Part shown: positions 1 to 8,479 of the stretch, piece after piece
Layout: each line of letters opens with the position of its first letter
How positions within the stretch are numbered: position 1 is the first letter of the stretch
Translations under genes and position numbers: made by a program
NCBI RefSeq assembly: GCF_026241895.1
Contig: NZ_JAPJIV010000028.1
Coordinates: forward strand, 1 to 64,000
From: Pseudomonas sp. RIT-562
GTDB taxonomy: Bacteria; Pseudomonadota; Gammaproteobacteria; Pseudomonadales; Pseudomonadaceae
Reading direction: 5' to 3'
DNA: 64,000 bases
Notes under the pieces: model-generated
What the model saw: only the letters and a program-made list of their open reading frames with translations
Told to the model about the DNA's origin: nothing
Databases searched by the model: none

Positions 1-13
1 CAATTGAATAGCC

Positions 14-48
14 CGATCAAAAGATCGCAGCCTTCGGCAGCTCCTACA
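14..48. repeat. REP element (single) after gtrS
   Basis: Half of a Pseudomonas REP of the GATCGCAGCCTTCGGCAGCT family, just beyond the gtrS stop codon. The same sequence recurs at 16981-17064, 24586-24660 and 55463-55522. Only one orientation is seen here; a partner may lie left of the window. No gene is visible in positions 1-77. Confidence 0.75.
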
Positions 49-77
49 TAAATCGGTGCAGGAGGATCCTTTGACCT

Positions 78-1547
78 TCAATCAACCGAACGGGGCAACT
101 GTAACGTCACCCGCAAACCGCCTTCACGCAGGTTCTGCAGGCTGACTTCACCGCCATGACTGTGCGCAATATTGCGTGCAATACCCAGCCCCAACCCATA
201 CCCCTGCTGTTGCCCGGCCAACCTGAAGTGCGGCTCGAACACCTGTTCCAGGCGCTGCTCCGGCACACCCGGGCCTTCATCATCAACGTGCAGGATGAAT
301 GCGCTTTCATCATCGTCGATGTGCAAGTGGGCGTTCTGCCCGTACTTCAAGGCATTGTCGATCAGGTTGCCAATGCACCGTTTGAGTGCCAGTGGCTTGC
401 CGGGGTAGGTCGCCAACGCCCGCCCCTGCTGGGTCACACGACCGTTGCCGTTGGGCGCCAGATACGGTTCCACCAGGCAATCGAGCACGTGATTGAGGTC
501 TACCGCTTCGATGTTCTCGTGGATGTCGGTGTCCTTCACGCATTGCAGCGCGCCCTTGACCAGCAGTTCCAGCTCGTCCAGGTCGCGGCCGAACTTGGCT
601 TGCAACTGTTCGTCCTCAAGCAACTCCACGCGCAAGCGCAACCGGGTAATTGGCGTGCGCAGGTCATGGGAAATGGCGCTGAACAATTGGCTCCGCTCGG
701 TGAGGTAGCGGCTGATGCGTTCGCGCATCGCGTTGAAAGCGCGGCCCACTTCGACCACTTCACTGCCACCGCCCTCCGCCACCGGCTCCACTTCGGCGCC
801 CAGGGACATATCCCGCGCGGCTCGCGCCAGGCGCTTGAGCGGTCGGCTTTGCCAGTGCACCAGCAAGCCGATGAACAACAGCAGGAAGCCACTGGTGAGC
901 ACGATGAACCACACCTGTTGCGCGGGCAGGCCCTGCTCTTCCAGGCTGGTGTAGGGTTCGGGCAGGAGCGAGGCGATGTACAGCCACTCGCCGGGCGCCA
1001 TCTGGATCTGCGTGACCAGCACCGGTGGATTGACCGGCTCCAGGGTCAGCGCGTAGTGCGCCCAGGAGCGCGGCAGCTCGTCGAGTTTCAGGCCGCCATT
1101 AAAGATCCGCAGGTCCTCGGGACTGACGAAGGTCACGGAGATATCCGCGTCCTGCCCCAGGGACTGGCGCAACACCTCGTCCACCGCCTTGAGCACCGCG
1201 GCTTTGCGCGGGGTGATCGGCAGTACTTCCATGCCCAGGGGTTTGTCGTTGAGCGTCACGACAAAACGCGTGCCGCCCATGCTGCGCAACTGGTCGAGGA
1301 CCAGCGGCCGGAAGGCGACGGGCAGGGAGCGAAAGTAACTGACGCTGGCGGTCATCGAATGCGCGAGGCTGCGGGCACTGGTGACCAGGCCTTCGAGCTG
1401 GGTAGCGCGCAGTTGCGAGACCCAGATCACGCTCGACAACGCCTGCGCGAACAACACCGCCAGCAGTGTCAGCAGCAACATCCGCCCCAATAACGAACGC
1501 GGCACCGGCACCTTTGCCGCCAGTTTGCGCAGGAACTCAGTGACCAT
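78..1547 (-). CDS. gtrS: GtrS-type glucose-sensing histidine kinase
   Basis: Inner-membrane sensor kinase, partner of the response regulator immediately upstream. About 489 residues from the chosen ATG at 1547. N-terminal membrane helix around residues 20-42, a periplasmic sensor region, a second helix around 212-230, HAMP linker, then a HisKA box with the phosphoacceptor in AISHDLRTP (His ~294) and an ATPase domain with NLIDNALKYG and GYGLGLGIA. In P. aeruginosa GtrS/GltR responds to 2-ketogluconate or 6-phosphogluconate and controls glucose uptake genes; assignment here is by order (edd-glk-gltR-gtrS) and architecture. The reading frame opens 14 codons upstream at 1589, but the inner ATG overlaps gltR by only 11 bases and gives the usual N-terminus. 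Confidence 0.9.
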   Translation of the reverse strand: MVTEFLRKLAAKVPVPRSLLGRMLLLTLLAVLFAQALSSVIWVSQLRATQLEGLVTSARSLAHSMTASVSYFRSLPVAFRPLVLDQLRSMGGTRFVVTLNDKPLGMEVLPITPRKAAVLKAVDEVLRQSLGQDADISVTFVSPEDLRIFNGGLKLDELPRSWAHYALTLEPVNPPVLVTQIQMAPGEWLYIASLLPEPYTSLEEQGLPAQQVWFIVLTSGFLLLFIGLLVHWQSRPLKRLARAARDMSLGAEVEPVAEGGGSEVVEVGRAFNAMRERISRYLTERSQLFSAISHDLRTPITRLRLRVELLEDEQLQAKFGRDLDELELLVKGALQCVKDTDIHENIEAVDLNHVLDCLVEPYLAPNGNGRVTQQGRALATYPGKPLALKRCIGNLIDNALKYGQNAHLHIDDDESAFILHVDDEGPGVPEQRLEQVFEPHFRLAGQQQGYGLGLGIARNIAHSHGGEVSLQNLREGGLRVTLQLPRSVD

Positions 1548-2268
1548 TGCTGGCAACCACATTGGCTGCCAGCTGATAACCGCTGCCACGTACGGTGCGA
1601 ATCAGCCGTGGCGGTTTTTCGGTATCGCGCAGGCGTTGGCGCAGGCGGCTGACCGCCATGTCGACGATGCGATCCAGCGGCATCAGGTCGCGGCCACGGG
1701 TGGCATTGCCGATGGTGTCGCGGTCGAGGATTTCCTGGGGATGATCGAGAAACAGTTTGAGCAAGGCGAAATCGGCACCGGAGAGAATGACTTCCTCGCC
1801 GTCAGTGTGAAACAGCCGATGGCTGACCATGTCCAGGCGCCAGTCATCGAAAGCCAGCACTTCACTGCCGGAGCGCTCCTGACCGAACTGCGCGCGCCGC
1901 AACAGCGCCTTGATACGCGCCTGCAGTTCCCTGGGACTGAAGGGTTTGCCGAGGTAGTCGTCGGCACCGAGCTCCAGGCCGATGACTCGGTCGGCTTCAT
2001 CGGAGCTGGCGGTGAGCATGATGATCGGCACCTGGGCCTGCCGCGGGTGCTGGCGAATCCAGCGGCACAGGCTGAAGCCGTCTTCGTCCGGCAGCATCAC
2101 ATCGAGGATCACCAGGTCGCTGGGGGCCTCGTTCATTGCCTGCCGAAAGCCGGCGCCGTCCGGTGTGGTACGCACCTGGAAGCCCGCGCGGGTCAGGTAG
2201 GTATCCAGCAACTCGCGTATCTCCTGATCGTCATCGACCAGCAAAATCGACTTGTTGACTGCGCTCAC
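1537..2268 (-). CDS. gltR: GltR response regulator (OmpR family)
   Basis: Two-component regulator of glucose transport and ED genes, phosphorylated by the overlapping kinase. About 243 residues. Receiver domain residues 5-120 with the acidic cluster VDDD at 11-14, phosphoacceptor Asp ~56 in VILDVMLPDEDG and the conserved Lys in LGKPFSPREL, followed by a winged-helix Trans_reg_C domain ending in RTVRGSGYQL. The start is a GTG at 2268, preceded by AAGGA about nine bases upstream; the open frame extends further to 2370 but that part looks non-coding. Fourth and third from the end of the minus-strand edd-glk-gltR-gtrS unit, separated from glk by a REP pair. Confidence 0.92.
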   Translation of the reverse strand: MSAVNKSILLVDDDQEIRELLDTYLTRAGFQVRTTPDGAGFRQAMNEAPSDLVILDVMLPDEDGFSLCRWIRQHPRQAQVPIIMLTASSDEADRVIGLELGADDYLGKPFSPRELQARIKALLRRAQFGQERSGSEVLAFDDWRLDMVSHRLFHTDGEEVILSGADFALLKLFLDHPQEILDRDTIGNATRGRDLMPLDRIVDMAVSRLRQRLRDTEKPPRLIRTVRGSGYQLAANVVASNGH

Positions 2269-2346
2269 AGGAAGGCGTCCTTGTTGTTTGGAATGGGGCG
2301 GATTATGCCTTAACAGCCTGGAAAAATTGTTGTCTGTTAGGGCCCC

Positions 2347-2415
2347 ATCGCGGGCAAGCCTTGCTCCCACAATGCAAACTCCCGAAATCCTGTGGGAGCA
2401 AAGCTTGCTCGCGAT
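2347..2415. repeat. BIME (inverted REP pair) between glk and gltR
   Basis: Two inverted copies of the TCGCGAGCAAGCTTTGCTCC family facing each other across about 20 bases. They can form a long hairpin in the glk-gltR mRNA and may act as an attenuator or mRNA stabiliser within the operon. Confidence 0.8.
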
Positions 2416-2430
2416 TGGAGCGACGCGGTT

Positions 2431-3381
2431 TCAGGCTTGCTCGAGCGCCACACCCGCGCCCATCAACCCTGAATACGGCGCCGTCACCAGCCACACCGGA
2501 ATGCCCTTGAAGTAATCGCTCATGCAACCCTTGTCGGCAAAGCAGCGGGCAAACCCGCTCTCGATGAAGAAATCAGCGAACCGCGGAATCACCCCGCCAA
2601 CGATGAACACGCCACCCCGTGCGCCGGTAGTCAGCACGTTGTTGCCCGCCACACGACCGAGCCAGCAGCAGAATTGCTCCAGCACTTCCAGGGCAATCGG
2701 GTCGCCCGCCAGTCCGGCGGCAGTGATCGACTCCGGGGTATCGAGCACCGCTTCATGCCCGTCTACCGCACAAATCGCCCGGTACACTCGCGGCAAGCCA
2801 CTGCCACTCAACGCCGTCTCGGCGCTGACATGTCCGATCTCATCAAAAATATGCTGCCACAACTGCGTTTCGCGCAAGCTGCTCAGTGGCAGGTCAACGT
2901 GGCCACCCTCCCCCGGTAACGCGGCAAAACGCCCGGCGCCAAGGTCGAGCAAAGTGCCGACACCCAGGCCGGTGCCCGGACCAATCACCACCGCCGGACG
3001 CAACGGTTCCGGCGTGCCCTCGCACACCACCCGAAACTCGTCCGGCTGCAAGCGGGTCATGCCCAGCGCCATGGCCGAGAAGTCATTGACCAGCAGCAGT
3101 TGATCCACCTGCAGCGCCTGGCAGAACGCCTTGCGACTGAGCCGCCAGTGATTGTTGGTGAACTTGAACTCGTCGCCGCTCACCGGGCCGGCCACCGACA
3201 GGCACACCGAGCCGATGGAGCCTGGCGCCAGGCCGAGCCCGCTCAGGTACAGGGCAATCGCCTCTTCCGGGCTGGCATGATCGGCCGTCGCCAGCACCTG
3301 GATGGCTTCCAGTTGCTGGTCTTTCCACAACGCAAAACGCGCGTTGGTCCCACCGATATCACCGACCAAAGCCAGTTTCAA
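2431..3381 (-). CDS. glk: Glucokinase
   Basis: ATP-dependent phosphorylation of cytoplasmic glucose to glucose 6-phosphate, feeding the Entner-Doudoroff route. 316 residues, the usual length for bacterial Glk. N-terminal phosphate-binding motif GDIGGTNARFAL (residues ~8-19), sugar-binding NDFSAMA, and the second nucleotide loop GPGTGLGVG. The C-terminal half keeps the ROK-like zincless glucokinase pattern with GGVIPRF. Start ATG overlaps the edd stop by four bases (ATGA), so translation is probably coupled to edd. Confidence 0.97.
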   Translation of the reverse strand: MKLALVGDIGGTNARFALWKDQQLEAIQVLATADHASPEEAIALYLSGLGLAPGSIGSVCLSVAGPVSGDEFKFTNNHWRLSRKAFCQALQVDQLLLVNDFSAMALGMTRLQPDEFRVVCEGTPEPLRPAVVIGPGTGLGVGTLLDLGAGRFAALPGEGGHVDLPLSSLRETQLWQHIFDEIGHVSAETALSGSGLPRVYRAICAVDGHEAVLDTPESITAAGLAGDPIALEVLEQFCCWLGRVAGNNVLTTGARGGVFIVGGVIPRFADFFIESGFARCFADKGCMSDYFKGIPVWLVTAPYSGLMGAGVALEQA

Positions 3382-5204
3382 TTAAGCGTCTCCAGGGCAG
3401 AAGTGAAGGCGCTGGCGCCCTGCTCCGCCGAGCTGAAGGCCATGCGCATGAAACCAAACAGTTCGCGGCCAGTGCCGATGTTATTGCCCAACAGGCCCTT
3501 GGCAGGTTCGCGCGCTGCGAATTCGTCGGCGTCCACCTTAATCTCCAGGGTGCCTTTGACGCCATCGACGCGGATGATATCGCCCTCCTGCACCCGCGCA
3601 AGAGCGCCGCCGACATAAGCCTCAGGGCTGACATGGATCGCCGCCGGGATTTTCCCCGAAGCACCGGACATGCGCCCGTCCGTTACCAGCGCCACTTTGA
3701 AGCCGCGGTCCTGCAGCACACCGAGGAACGGCGTCATTTTGTGCAGTTCCGGCATGCCGTTGGAGCGCGGGCCCTGGAAGCGCATCACCGCAACAAAATC
3801 CTTCTCCAGCAAACCGGCTTTGAACGCATCGGCCAGGTCCTGCTGATCCTGGAACACCATGGCCGGTGCTTCGACGATCTGGTTTTCCAGCGCGACAGCG
3901 GAAACTTTCATCACGCCACGACCGAGGTTGCCTTCCATCACACGCAGGCCGCCTTCTGGGGAGAAAGCACGTGCGATCGGGCGCAGGATGGTTTCATCGA
4001 GGCTGTCGGTCACGCCCTCGCGCCAGACCAGTTCGCCGTTATCGAGGAACGGTTCCTGGGTGTAGCGGCTCAGGCCATGACCGAGCACGGTGTTGACGTT
4101 TTCGTGCAGCAGCCCGGCTTCCAGCAATTCGCGGATCAGGAACGACATGCCGCCCGCAGCTTGGAAATGGTTGATGTCGGCTTTGCCGTTCGGGTAGACG
4201 TGGCTCAGGGTCGGCACGACTTCGGAGAGGTCGGCCATGTCCTGCCAGGTCAATTGGATTCCGGCAGCCATCGCGATGGCCGGCATGTGCAGGGTGTGGT
4301 TGGTCGAGCCGCCGGTGGCGTTCAGCGCCACGATGGAGTTGACCAGCGAACGCTCATCGACGATTTCACCGATCGGCATGAAGTTGCCATTTTGCTTGGT
4401 CAGTCGCGTGACTTGATGCGCCGCTTCGCGGGTCAGGGCTTCGCGCAACGGCGTGTTCGGGTTGACGAAAGAAGAGCCCGGCAAATGCAGGCCCATGACT
4501 TCCATCAGCAACTGGTTGGTGTTGGCGGTGCCGTAAAACGTACAGGTGCCGGGGCTGTGGTAGGAATTCATTTCCGATTCCAGCAGCTCCTCGCGCGAGG
4601 CCTTGCCTTCGGCATAGCGCTGGCGCACATCGGCCTTCTGCTTGTTGGAAATGCCCGAGACCATCGGCCCGCCAGGGACGAAGATCATCGGCAGATGACC
4701 GAAACGCAGCGCGCCCATCATCAGGCCCGGCACGATCTTGTCGCAGATACCCAGCATCAGCGCGCCGTCGAACATGTTGTGGGACAGGGCCACGGCGGTG
4801 GACAGCGCGATCACCTCGCGGCTTGGAAGGCTCAGCTCCATGCCCGGCTCGCCCTGGGTCACGCCATCGCACATGGCCGGGGTGCCGCCGGCGAACTGGC
4901 CGACGGAGCCGATCTCGCGCAGGGCTTTCTTGATCTGTTCAGGGAAGACTTCGTACGGCTGATGCGCCGAGAGCATGTCGTTATATGACGAAACAATTGC
5001 GATGTTGGCGGAGTTCATCATCCGCAGACTGTGCTTGTCTTCGGTGCCGCAACCGGCCACGCCGTGGGCGAAGTTGGCGCATTGCAGCTTGCCGCGCATC
5101 GGACCGTCGCTGGCCGCACCGCGAATGAGCGCAAGGTAAGCCTCGCGGGTGGCGCGGCTGCGGGCGATAAGCCGTTCGGTGACCTCAAGGACGCGGGGAT
5201 GCAT
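3378..5204 (-). CDS. edd: 6-Phosphogluconate dehydratase
   Basis: Entner-Doudoroff enzyme converting 6-phosphogluconate to KDPG. 608 residues, full length for IlvD/Edd proteins. Iron-sulfur ligands are visible as Cys154 in GICDK and Cys221 in PGTCTFYGTANTN; the conserved DGVTQGEPGME, NATGGSTNH and DGRMSGASGK blocks are intact. First gene of the minus-strand operon edd-glk-gltR-gtrS. The upstream region to gapA holds a HexR-type operator at 5325-5339, so KDPG-responsive repression by HexR is expected from P. putida work. The aldolase gene eda is not in this window. Confidence 0.98.
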   Translation of the reverse strand: MHPRVLEVTERLIARSRATREAYLALIRGAASDGPMRGKLQCANFAHGVAGCGTEDKHSLRMMNSANIAIVSSYNDMLSAHQPYEVFPEQIKKALREIGSVGQFAGGTPAMCDGVTQGEPGMELSLPSREVIALSTAVALSHNMFDGALMLGICDKIVPGLMMGALRFGHLPMIFVPGGPMVSGISNKQKADVRQRYAEGKASREELLESEMNSYHSPGTCTFYGTANTNQLLMEVMGLHLPGSSFVNPNTPLREALTREAAHQVTRLTKQNGNFMPIGEIVDERSLVNSIVALNATGGSTNHTLHMPAIAMAAGIQLTWQDMADLSEVVPTLSHVYPNGKADINHFQAAGGMSFLIRELLEAGLLHENVNTVLGHGLSRYTQEPFLDNGELVWREGVTDSLDETILRPIARAFSPEGGLRVMEGNLGRGVMKVSAVALENQIVEAPAMVFQDQQDLADAFKAGLLEKDFVAVMRFQGPRSNGMPELHKMTPFLGVLQDRGFKVALVTDGRMSGASGKIPAAIHVSPEAYVGGALARVQEGDIIRVDGVKGTLEIKVDADEFAAREPAKGLLGNNIGTGRELFGFMRMAFSSAEQGASAFTSALETLN

Positions 5205-5324
5205 GTGTAGAACTCCAGGCTAACGGATGTGGCGACCTGATTGTCTATGCTGAACAAGCACCGCTGTGATTGGGATGACAGACGGTTTTCTTGATCGGTC
5301 GGACCAGTTGATTCAGGTCACTCG

Positions 5325-5339
5325 TTGTAGATTGAACAA
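5325..5339. promoter_or_regulatory. HexR operator, edd side
   Basis: Exact TTGT-N7-ACAA (spacer AGATTGA), the core described for HexR at the zwf, edd and gap promoters of P. putida. It lies about 120 bases upstream of the edd start and 86 upstream of gapA. A weaker TTGT-N9-ACAA occurs at 5241-5257. Confidence 0.7.
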
Positions 5340-5386
5340 AATATTGCCATTAAAAAGGCTTGTTTTCTATTTTTATGCGAATAATC

Positions 5387-5401
5387 TTGTAATTCCAACA
5401 A
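5387..5401. promoter_or_regulatory. HexR operator, gapA side
   Basis: Second exact TTGT-N7-ACAA (TTGTAATTCCAACAA), ending 24 bases before the gapA ATG, where a bound repressor would block transcription or an early elongation complex. Together with 5325-5339 it gives one operator per divergent promoter. Confidence 0.72.
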
Positions 5402-5424
5402 CAAAACGACGGCGGCCCAGTTAA

Positions 5425-6426
5425 ATGACTCTTCGAATTGCAATCAATGGTTTTGGCCGTATCGGCCGCAACGTCCTGCGGGCACTGTATACCCAAGGCT
5501 ACCGTCAGGACCTGCAGATCGTTGCCATCAATGACCTGGGCGACAGTTCGATCAACGCTCATCTGCTCAAGTACGACACCGTTCACGGCACGTTCGACGC
5601 TGATGTCCAGCACGACCAGGAGAGCCTGACCGTCAACGGCGATCGCATCGCGGTCAGCGCCATTCGCAATCCGGCCGATCTGCCCTGGGCTGCGGAAAAG
5701 ATCGATGTGGTGTTCGAATGCACTGGTCTGTTCACCGACCGGGCCAAGGCCGCCGCGCATATTACTGCCGGCGCGCGCAAAGTCATCATCTCGGCCCCGG
5801 CCAAAGGTGCCGACGCCACCGTGGTGTACGGGGTCAACCACGACATTCTGCGCCAGTCGCACCAGATCATTTCCAACGCCTCCTGCACCACCAACTGCCT
5901 GGCCCCGGTAGCCCAGGTGCTGCACCGAGAACTGGGGATCGAAAGTGGCCTGATGACCACGATTCACGCCTACACCAACGACCAGAACCTGACCGACGTC
6001 TACCACACCGACCCATATCGAGCGCGTTCGGCCACACAGAACATGATCCCGAGCAAGACCGGTGCGGCGGAAGCCGTTGGGCTGGTGCTGCCGGAACTGG
6101 CAGGCAAATTGACGGGCATGGCGGTGCGCGTGCCGGTGATCAATGTGTCGCTGGTCGACCTGACCGTGCAACTCAAACGCGAAGCGTCGGCTGACGAAGT
6201 GAACGCGTTGCTCAAGGAAGCCAGCCAGCACTCGAAGATCCTCGGCTACAACACCCTGCCGCTGGTTTCCAGTGACTTCAATCACAACCCGCTTTCGTCT
6301 ATTTTCGATGCCAACCACACAAAATCCAGCGGCAAGCTGCTGAAGGTGCTGGCGTGGTACGACAATGAATGGGGTTTCTCCAACCGGATGCTGGATAACT
6401 GCCTGGCGTTGTGTAACGCCGAATAA
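5425..6426 (+). CDS. gapA: Glyceraldehyde-3-phosphate dehydrogenase, type I
   Basis: Oxidises glyceraldehyde 3-phosphate, the product of KDPG cleavage, to 1,3-bisphosphoglycerate with NAD. 333 residues, full length. Rossmann motif INGFGRIGRN at 7-16; catalytic Cys154 in SNASCTTNCLAP; Asp37 after the second strand suggests NAD rather than NADP preference. Diverges from edd with shared HexR-type control, which couples both halves of the lower ED pathway. A 137-bp REP-containing duplication begins five bases after the stop codon. Confidence 0.97.
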   Translation: MTLRIAINGFGRIGRNVLRALYTQGYRQDLQIVAINDLGDSSINAHLLKYDTVHGTFDADVQHDQESLTVNGDRIAVSAIRNPADLPWAAEKIDVVFECTGLFTDRAKAAAHITAGARKVIISAPAKGADATVVYGVNHDILRQSHQIISNASCTTNCLAPVAQVLHRELGIESGLMTTIHAYTNDQNLTDVYHTDPYRARSATQNMIPSKTGAAEAVGLVLPELAGKLTGMAVRVPVINVSLVDLTVQLKREASADEVNALLKEASQHSKILGYNTLPLVSSDFNHNPLSSIFDANHTKSSGKLLKVLAWYDNEWGFSNRMLDNCLALCNAE

Positions 6427-6430
6427 CACA

Positions 6431-6704
6431 AGCGCCTCTCCCCGTAGGAGCGAGCCTGCTCGCGATGGACGTCAACGATGACGCGGGCAGCCTGACGCCC
6501 AACGGCGCCCTCAGGTTTTTCGCGAGCGGGCTCGCTCCTACAGGTGTTGTGCGACGCTGAAAACGCAAGCGCCTCTCCCCGTAGGAGCGAGCCTGCTCGC
6601 GATGGACGTCAACGATGACGCGGGCAGCCTGACGCCCAACGGCGCCCTCAGGTTTTTCGCGAGCAGGCTCGCTCCTACAGGTGTTGTGCGATGCCGAATA
6701 AACA
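6431..6704. repeat. Two tandem copies of a 137-bp REP-containing unit
   Basis: Copy 1 (6431-6567) and copy 2 (6568-6704) are nearly identical: the visible differences are one base in the second REP arm and a few at the 3' edge. Each unit holds two inverted REPs (GTAGGAGCGAGCCTGCTCGC and its partner), so the segment can form two successive hairpins after gapA. It fills most of the 364-base gap between gapA and the sigma factor gene. Confidence 0.9.
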
Positions 6705-6746
6705 CCTGCGCAGTTTTTCACAATTGAGGGCTTGACCATTCGAGTA

Positions 6747-6765
6747 GATGATAAGCATTATCATT
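6747..6765. promoter_or_regulatory. Fur box upstream of the ECF sigma gene
   Basis: GATGATAAGCATTATCATT is a strong match to the 19-bp Fur consensus (GATAATGATAATCATTATC), with near-palindromic ATGATAA/TTATCAT arms. It lies 25 bases before the GTG start of the sigma gene, so iron-replete Fur should repress the whole heme cluster. Confidence 0.8.
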
Positions 6766-6790
6766 CGCTCGAAATGGATCAGGTCCTCCC

Positions 6791-7309
6791 GTGAGTCAAT
6801 CGCGCTTCAATCACGTCTTCATCGCCCAGCGGGTTTCCCTGCTGCGCACACTGGAGCGGATGGTCAACAATCACAGCACCGCCGAAGACCTCCTGCAGGA
6901 AACCTACCTGCGGGTGACTCGCGCGCTCAGTGAGCGGGCCATCGATCACCTTGAACCCTTCGTCTTCCAGACCGCCCGCAACCTGGCGCTGGACCATTTG
7001 CGCGCGCGCCGCATCCAGTCGCGCACCCTGCTCGATGACGTGCCGCTGGAGGTGGTCGAAAGTGTCGTCGCGCCGGTCAGCAGCGCCGAGGATGCCGCCC
7101 ATGCCGAACAGTTGCTGGAGCGCCTGAACGTGAGTCTCAACCAACTCAGCTCGCGCCAACAGAAGATTTTCATCCTCAGCCGACTGCACGGCCACAGTTA
7201 CCTGGAGATTGCCGAGCAACTGGACGTCTCGCTCAGCACCGTGCAAAAGGAGCTGAAGCTGATCATGGCGATCTGCGTAGGGGTTGCCGAACGTCTGAAC
7301 GGCGACTGA
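6791..7309 (+). CDS. hxuI: FecI-type ECF sigma factor (HxuI-like)
   Basis: Extracytoplasmic-function sigma factor that would be released by the next gene's anti-sigma when the receptor binds heme. 172 residues, GTG start after a weak AGG box. Region 2 around residues 8-75 (EDLLQETYLR, TARNLALDHLRARR) and region 4 around 110-165 (QQKIFILSRLHGHSYLEIAE). Sits in the sigma / anti-sigma / TonB receptor arrangement. The name is transferred from the P. aeruginosa heme system HxuI-HxuR-HxuA on gene order and receptor type only. Confidence 0.85.
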   Translation: MSQSRFNHVFIAQRVSLLRTLERMVNNHSTAEDLLQETYLRVTRALSERAIDHLEPFVFQTARNLALDHLRARRIQSRTLLDDVPLEVVESVVAPVSSAEDAAHAEQLLERLNVSLNQLSSRQQKIFILSRLHGHSYLEIAEQLDVSLSTVQKELKLIMAICVGVAERLNGD

Positions 7310-7391
7310 CATCGCGAGGCTTTGCTACCCTTGCGTCTTTTCGCGCTCCACTAAAAAAACAGCAGTGCACAGACACTGCCGAGGAAACACC

Positions 7392-8357
7392 GTGACGCAC
7401 ACCCGCCGCCCGCCTCCGCCCTCCCCGGCGCAGGACCGCGCCACCGCGATGGACCAGGCCCTGGACTGGCTGATTGTGCTGGGCAGTCCGAGCGCGGAAC
7501 AGACTCTGGCGTTCAATGCCTGGCTCGCTGCCGACCCGTTGAATGCCCAGGCGTTTGAACAGGCCCAGGCGATCTGGGACGGCCCGCAAGTGCTGCTGAG
7601 CGCGCAAACCCTGGCGGCCCGGCCGCCAAAGGTGACGGTGCTGGCGCGCCTGCGTCCACACTGGAAACCCTTGGCCACCGCCGCCGTGCTGATCCTCGGT
7701 TTGTTCAGCTTCAGCAACCTGCCGATGCGCCTGCAGGCCGATCACCTGACCGTGGTCGGCGAGCGCCAGCGCCTGCAACTGGAGGACGGTTCCAAAGTCC
7801 TGCTCAACACCAATTCGGCGTTCTCCAGCACCATCAACGATCAGCAGCGCATGGCCCGCCTGTATCAGGGCGAAGCGTTTTTTGAAGTGGCCGGCAACCG
7901 CGGCCAGCCACTGGAAATCGATGCCGGACCGGTCAAGGCGAGCGTGCGCGATACCGCCTTTGCCGTGCGTTATCTGGACGGCGTGGCACAGGTTCGGGTC
8001 CAGCGCGGGGATGTCGACTTGCGCGCCACCCGTGACGATGCGCGGGTGCGCCTGTCGGCCGGGGAGAGTATTCGCATCGGCCCCAATGGCTTTGAGCGCC
8101 CGGCCAAGCTCGACGTCGCCACCGACCTGGCCTGGGTCCAGGGCCGCCTGGTCTTCGAGAACTGCCCGTTGAGCCAAGTGCTGACGGAGCTGCGTCGCTA
8201 CTATCCCGGCTGGATCATCAACAACAACGAGCAGTTGGCGGACATTAACGTGACCGGCAATTATCGCCTCGACCAGCCGCTGGACGTGGTGCGCTCGCTG
8301 GCCCACATCACCTCGGCGCAGCTGCGGGAATTCCCGGCGCTGGTGATCCTGAACTAA
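7392..8357 (+). CDS. hxuR: FecR-type anti-sigma factor (HxuR-like)
   Basis: Single-pass inner-membrane sigma regulator that links the receptor's periplasmic signalling domain to the sigma factor. About 321 residues from the GTG at 7392, chosen because GAGGAAA precedes it; a GTG at 7365 in the same frame has no such box. N-terminal DUF4880 helix region (WLIVLGSPS, FNAWLAADPLNAQAFEQA), transmembrane helix around residues 88-105, periplasmic FecR domain (VVGERQRLQLEDGS, YQGEAFFEVAGN), and a C-terminal DUF4974/STN-like domain (NCPLSQVLTELRRYYPG). Stop overlaps a Fur-like box. Confidence 0.88.
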   Translation: MTHTRRPPPPSPAQDRATAMDQALDWLIVLGSPSAEQTLAFNAWLAADPLNAQAFEQAQAIWDGPQVLLSAQTLAARPPKVTVLARLRPHWKPLATAAVLILGLFSFSNLPMRLQADHLTVVGERQRLQLEDGSKVLLNTNSAFSSTINDQQRMARLYQGEAFFEVAGNRGQPLEIDAGPVKASVRDTAFAVRYLDGVAQVRVQRGDVDLRATRDDARVRLSAGESIRIGPNGFERPAKLDVATDLAWVQGRLVFENCPLSQVLTELRRYYPGWIINNNEQLADINVTGNYRLDQPLDVVRSLAHITSAQLREFPALVILN

Positions 8358-8375
8358 ATGATAATTATTTTTACT
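8357..8375. promoter_or_regulatory. Possible second Fur box before the receptor
   Basis: AT-rich AATGATAATTATTTTTACT resembles one and a half Fur hexamer units (ATGATAAT) and overlaps the anti-sigma stop codon and the start of the shared 31-bp element. Weaker than the box at 6747-6765. Confidence 0.4.
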
Positions 8376-8398
8376 CGATAACCGTCGCTCGTTCGTCT
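8368..8398 (+). promoter_or_regulatory. Putative ECF-sigma promoter before the receptor gene
   Basis: TTTTTACTCGA, eight variable bases, then GCTCGTTCGTCT. The same 11-mer, same spacing and a near-identical 12-mer recur before the heme oxygenase (11090-11120). CGTC-type -10 elements are common for ECF sigma factors, so this is proposed as the promoter read by the cluster's own sigma. It lies about 80 bases before the receptor start. Confidence 0.6.
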
Positions 8399-8479
8399 CG
8401 TTATAGCCAATGCAATTGATTCGCATCTTCAAATGCCAATCAGCACCTATAAAGATTCGTGCGACACGGAGCGCTATCG

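Noticed and set aside
156..1493. Long plus-strand frame opposite gtrS
   Set aside because: It is an antisense shadow of a recognisable histidine kinase, His/Gln-rich and without domain motifs; GC-rich codon bias keeps such frames open.
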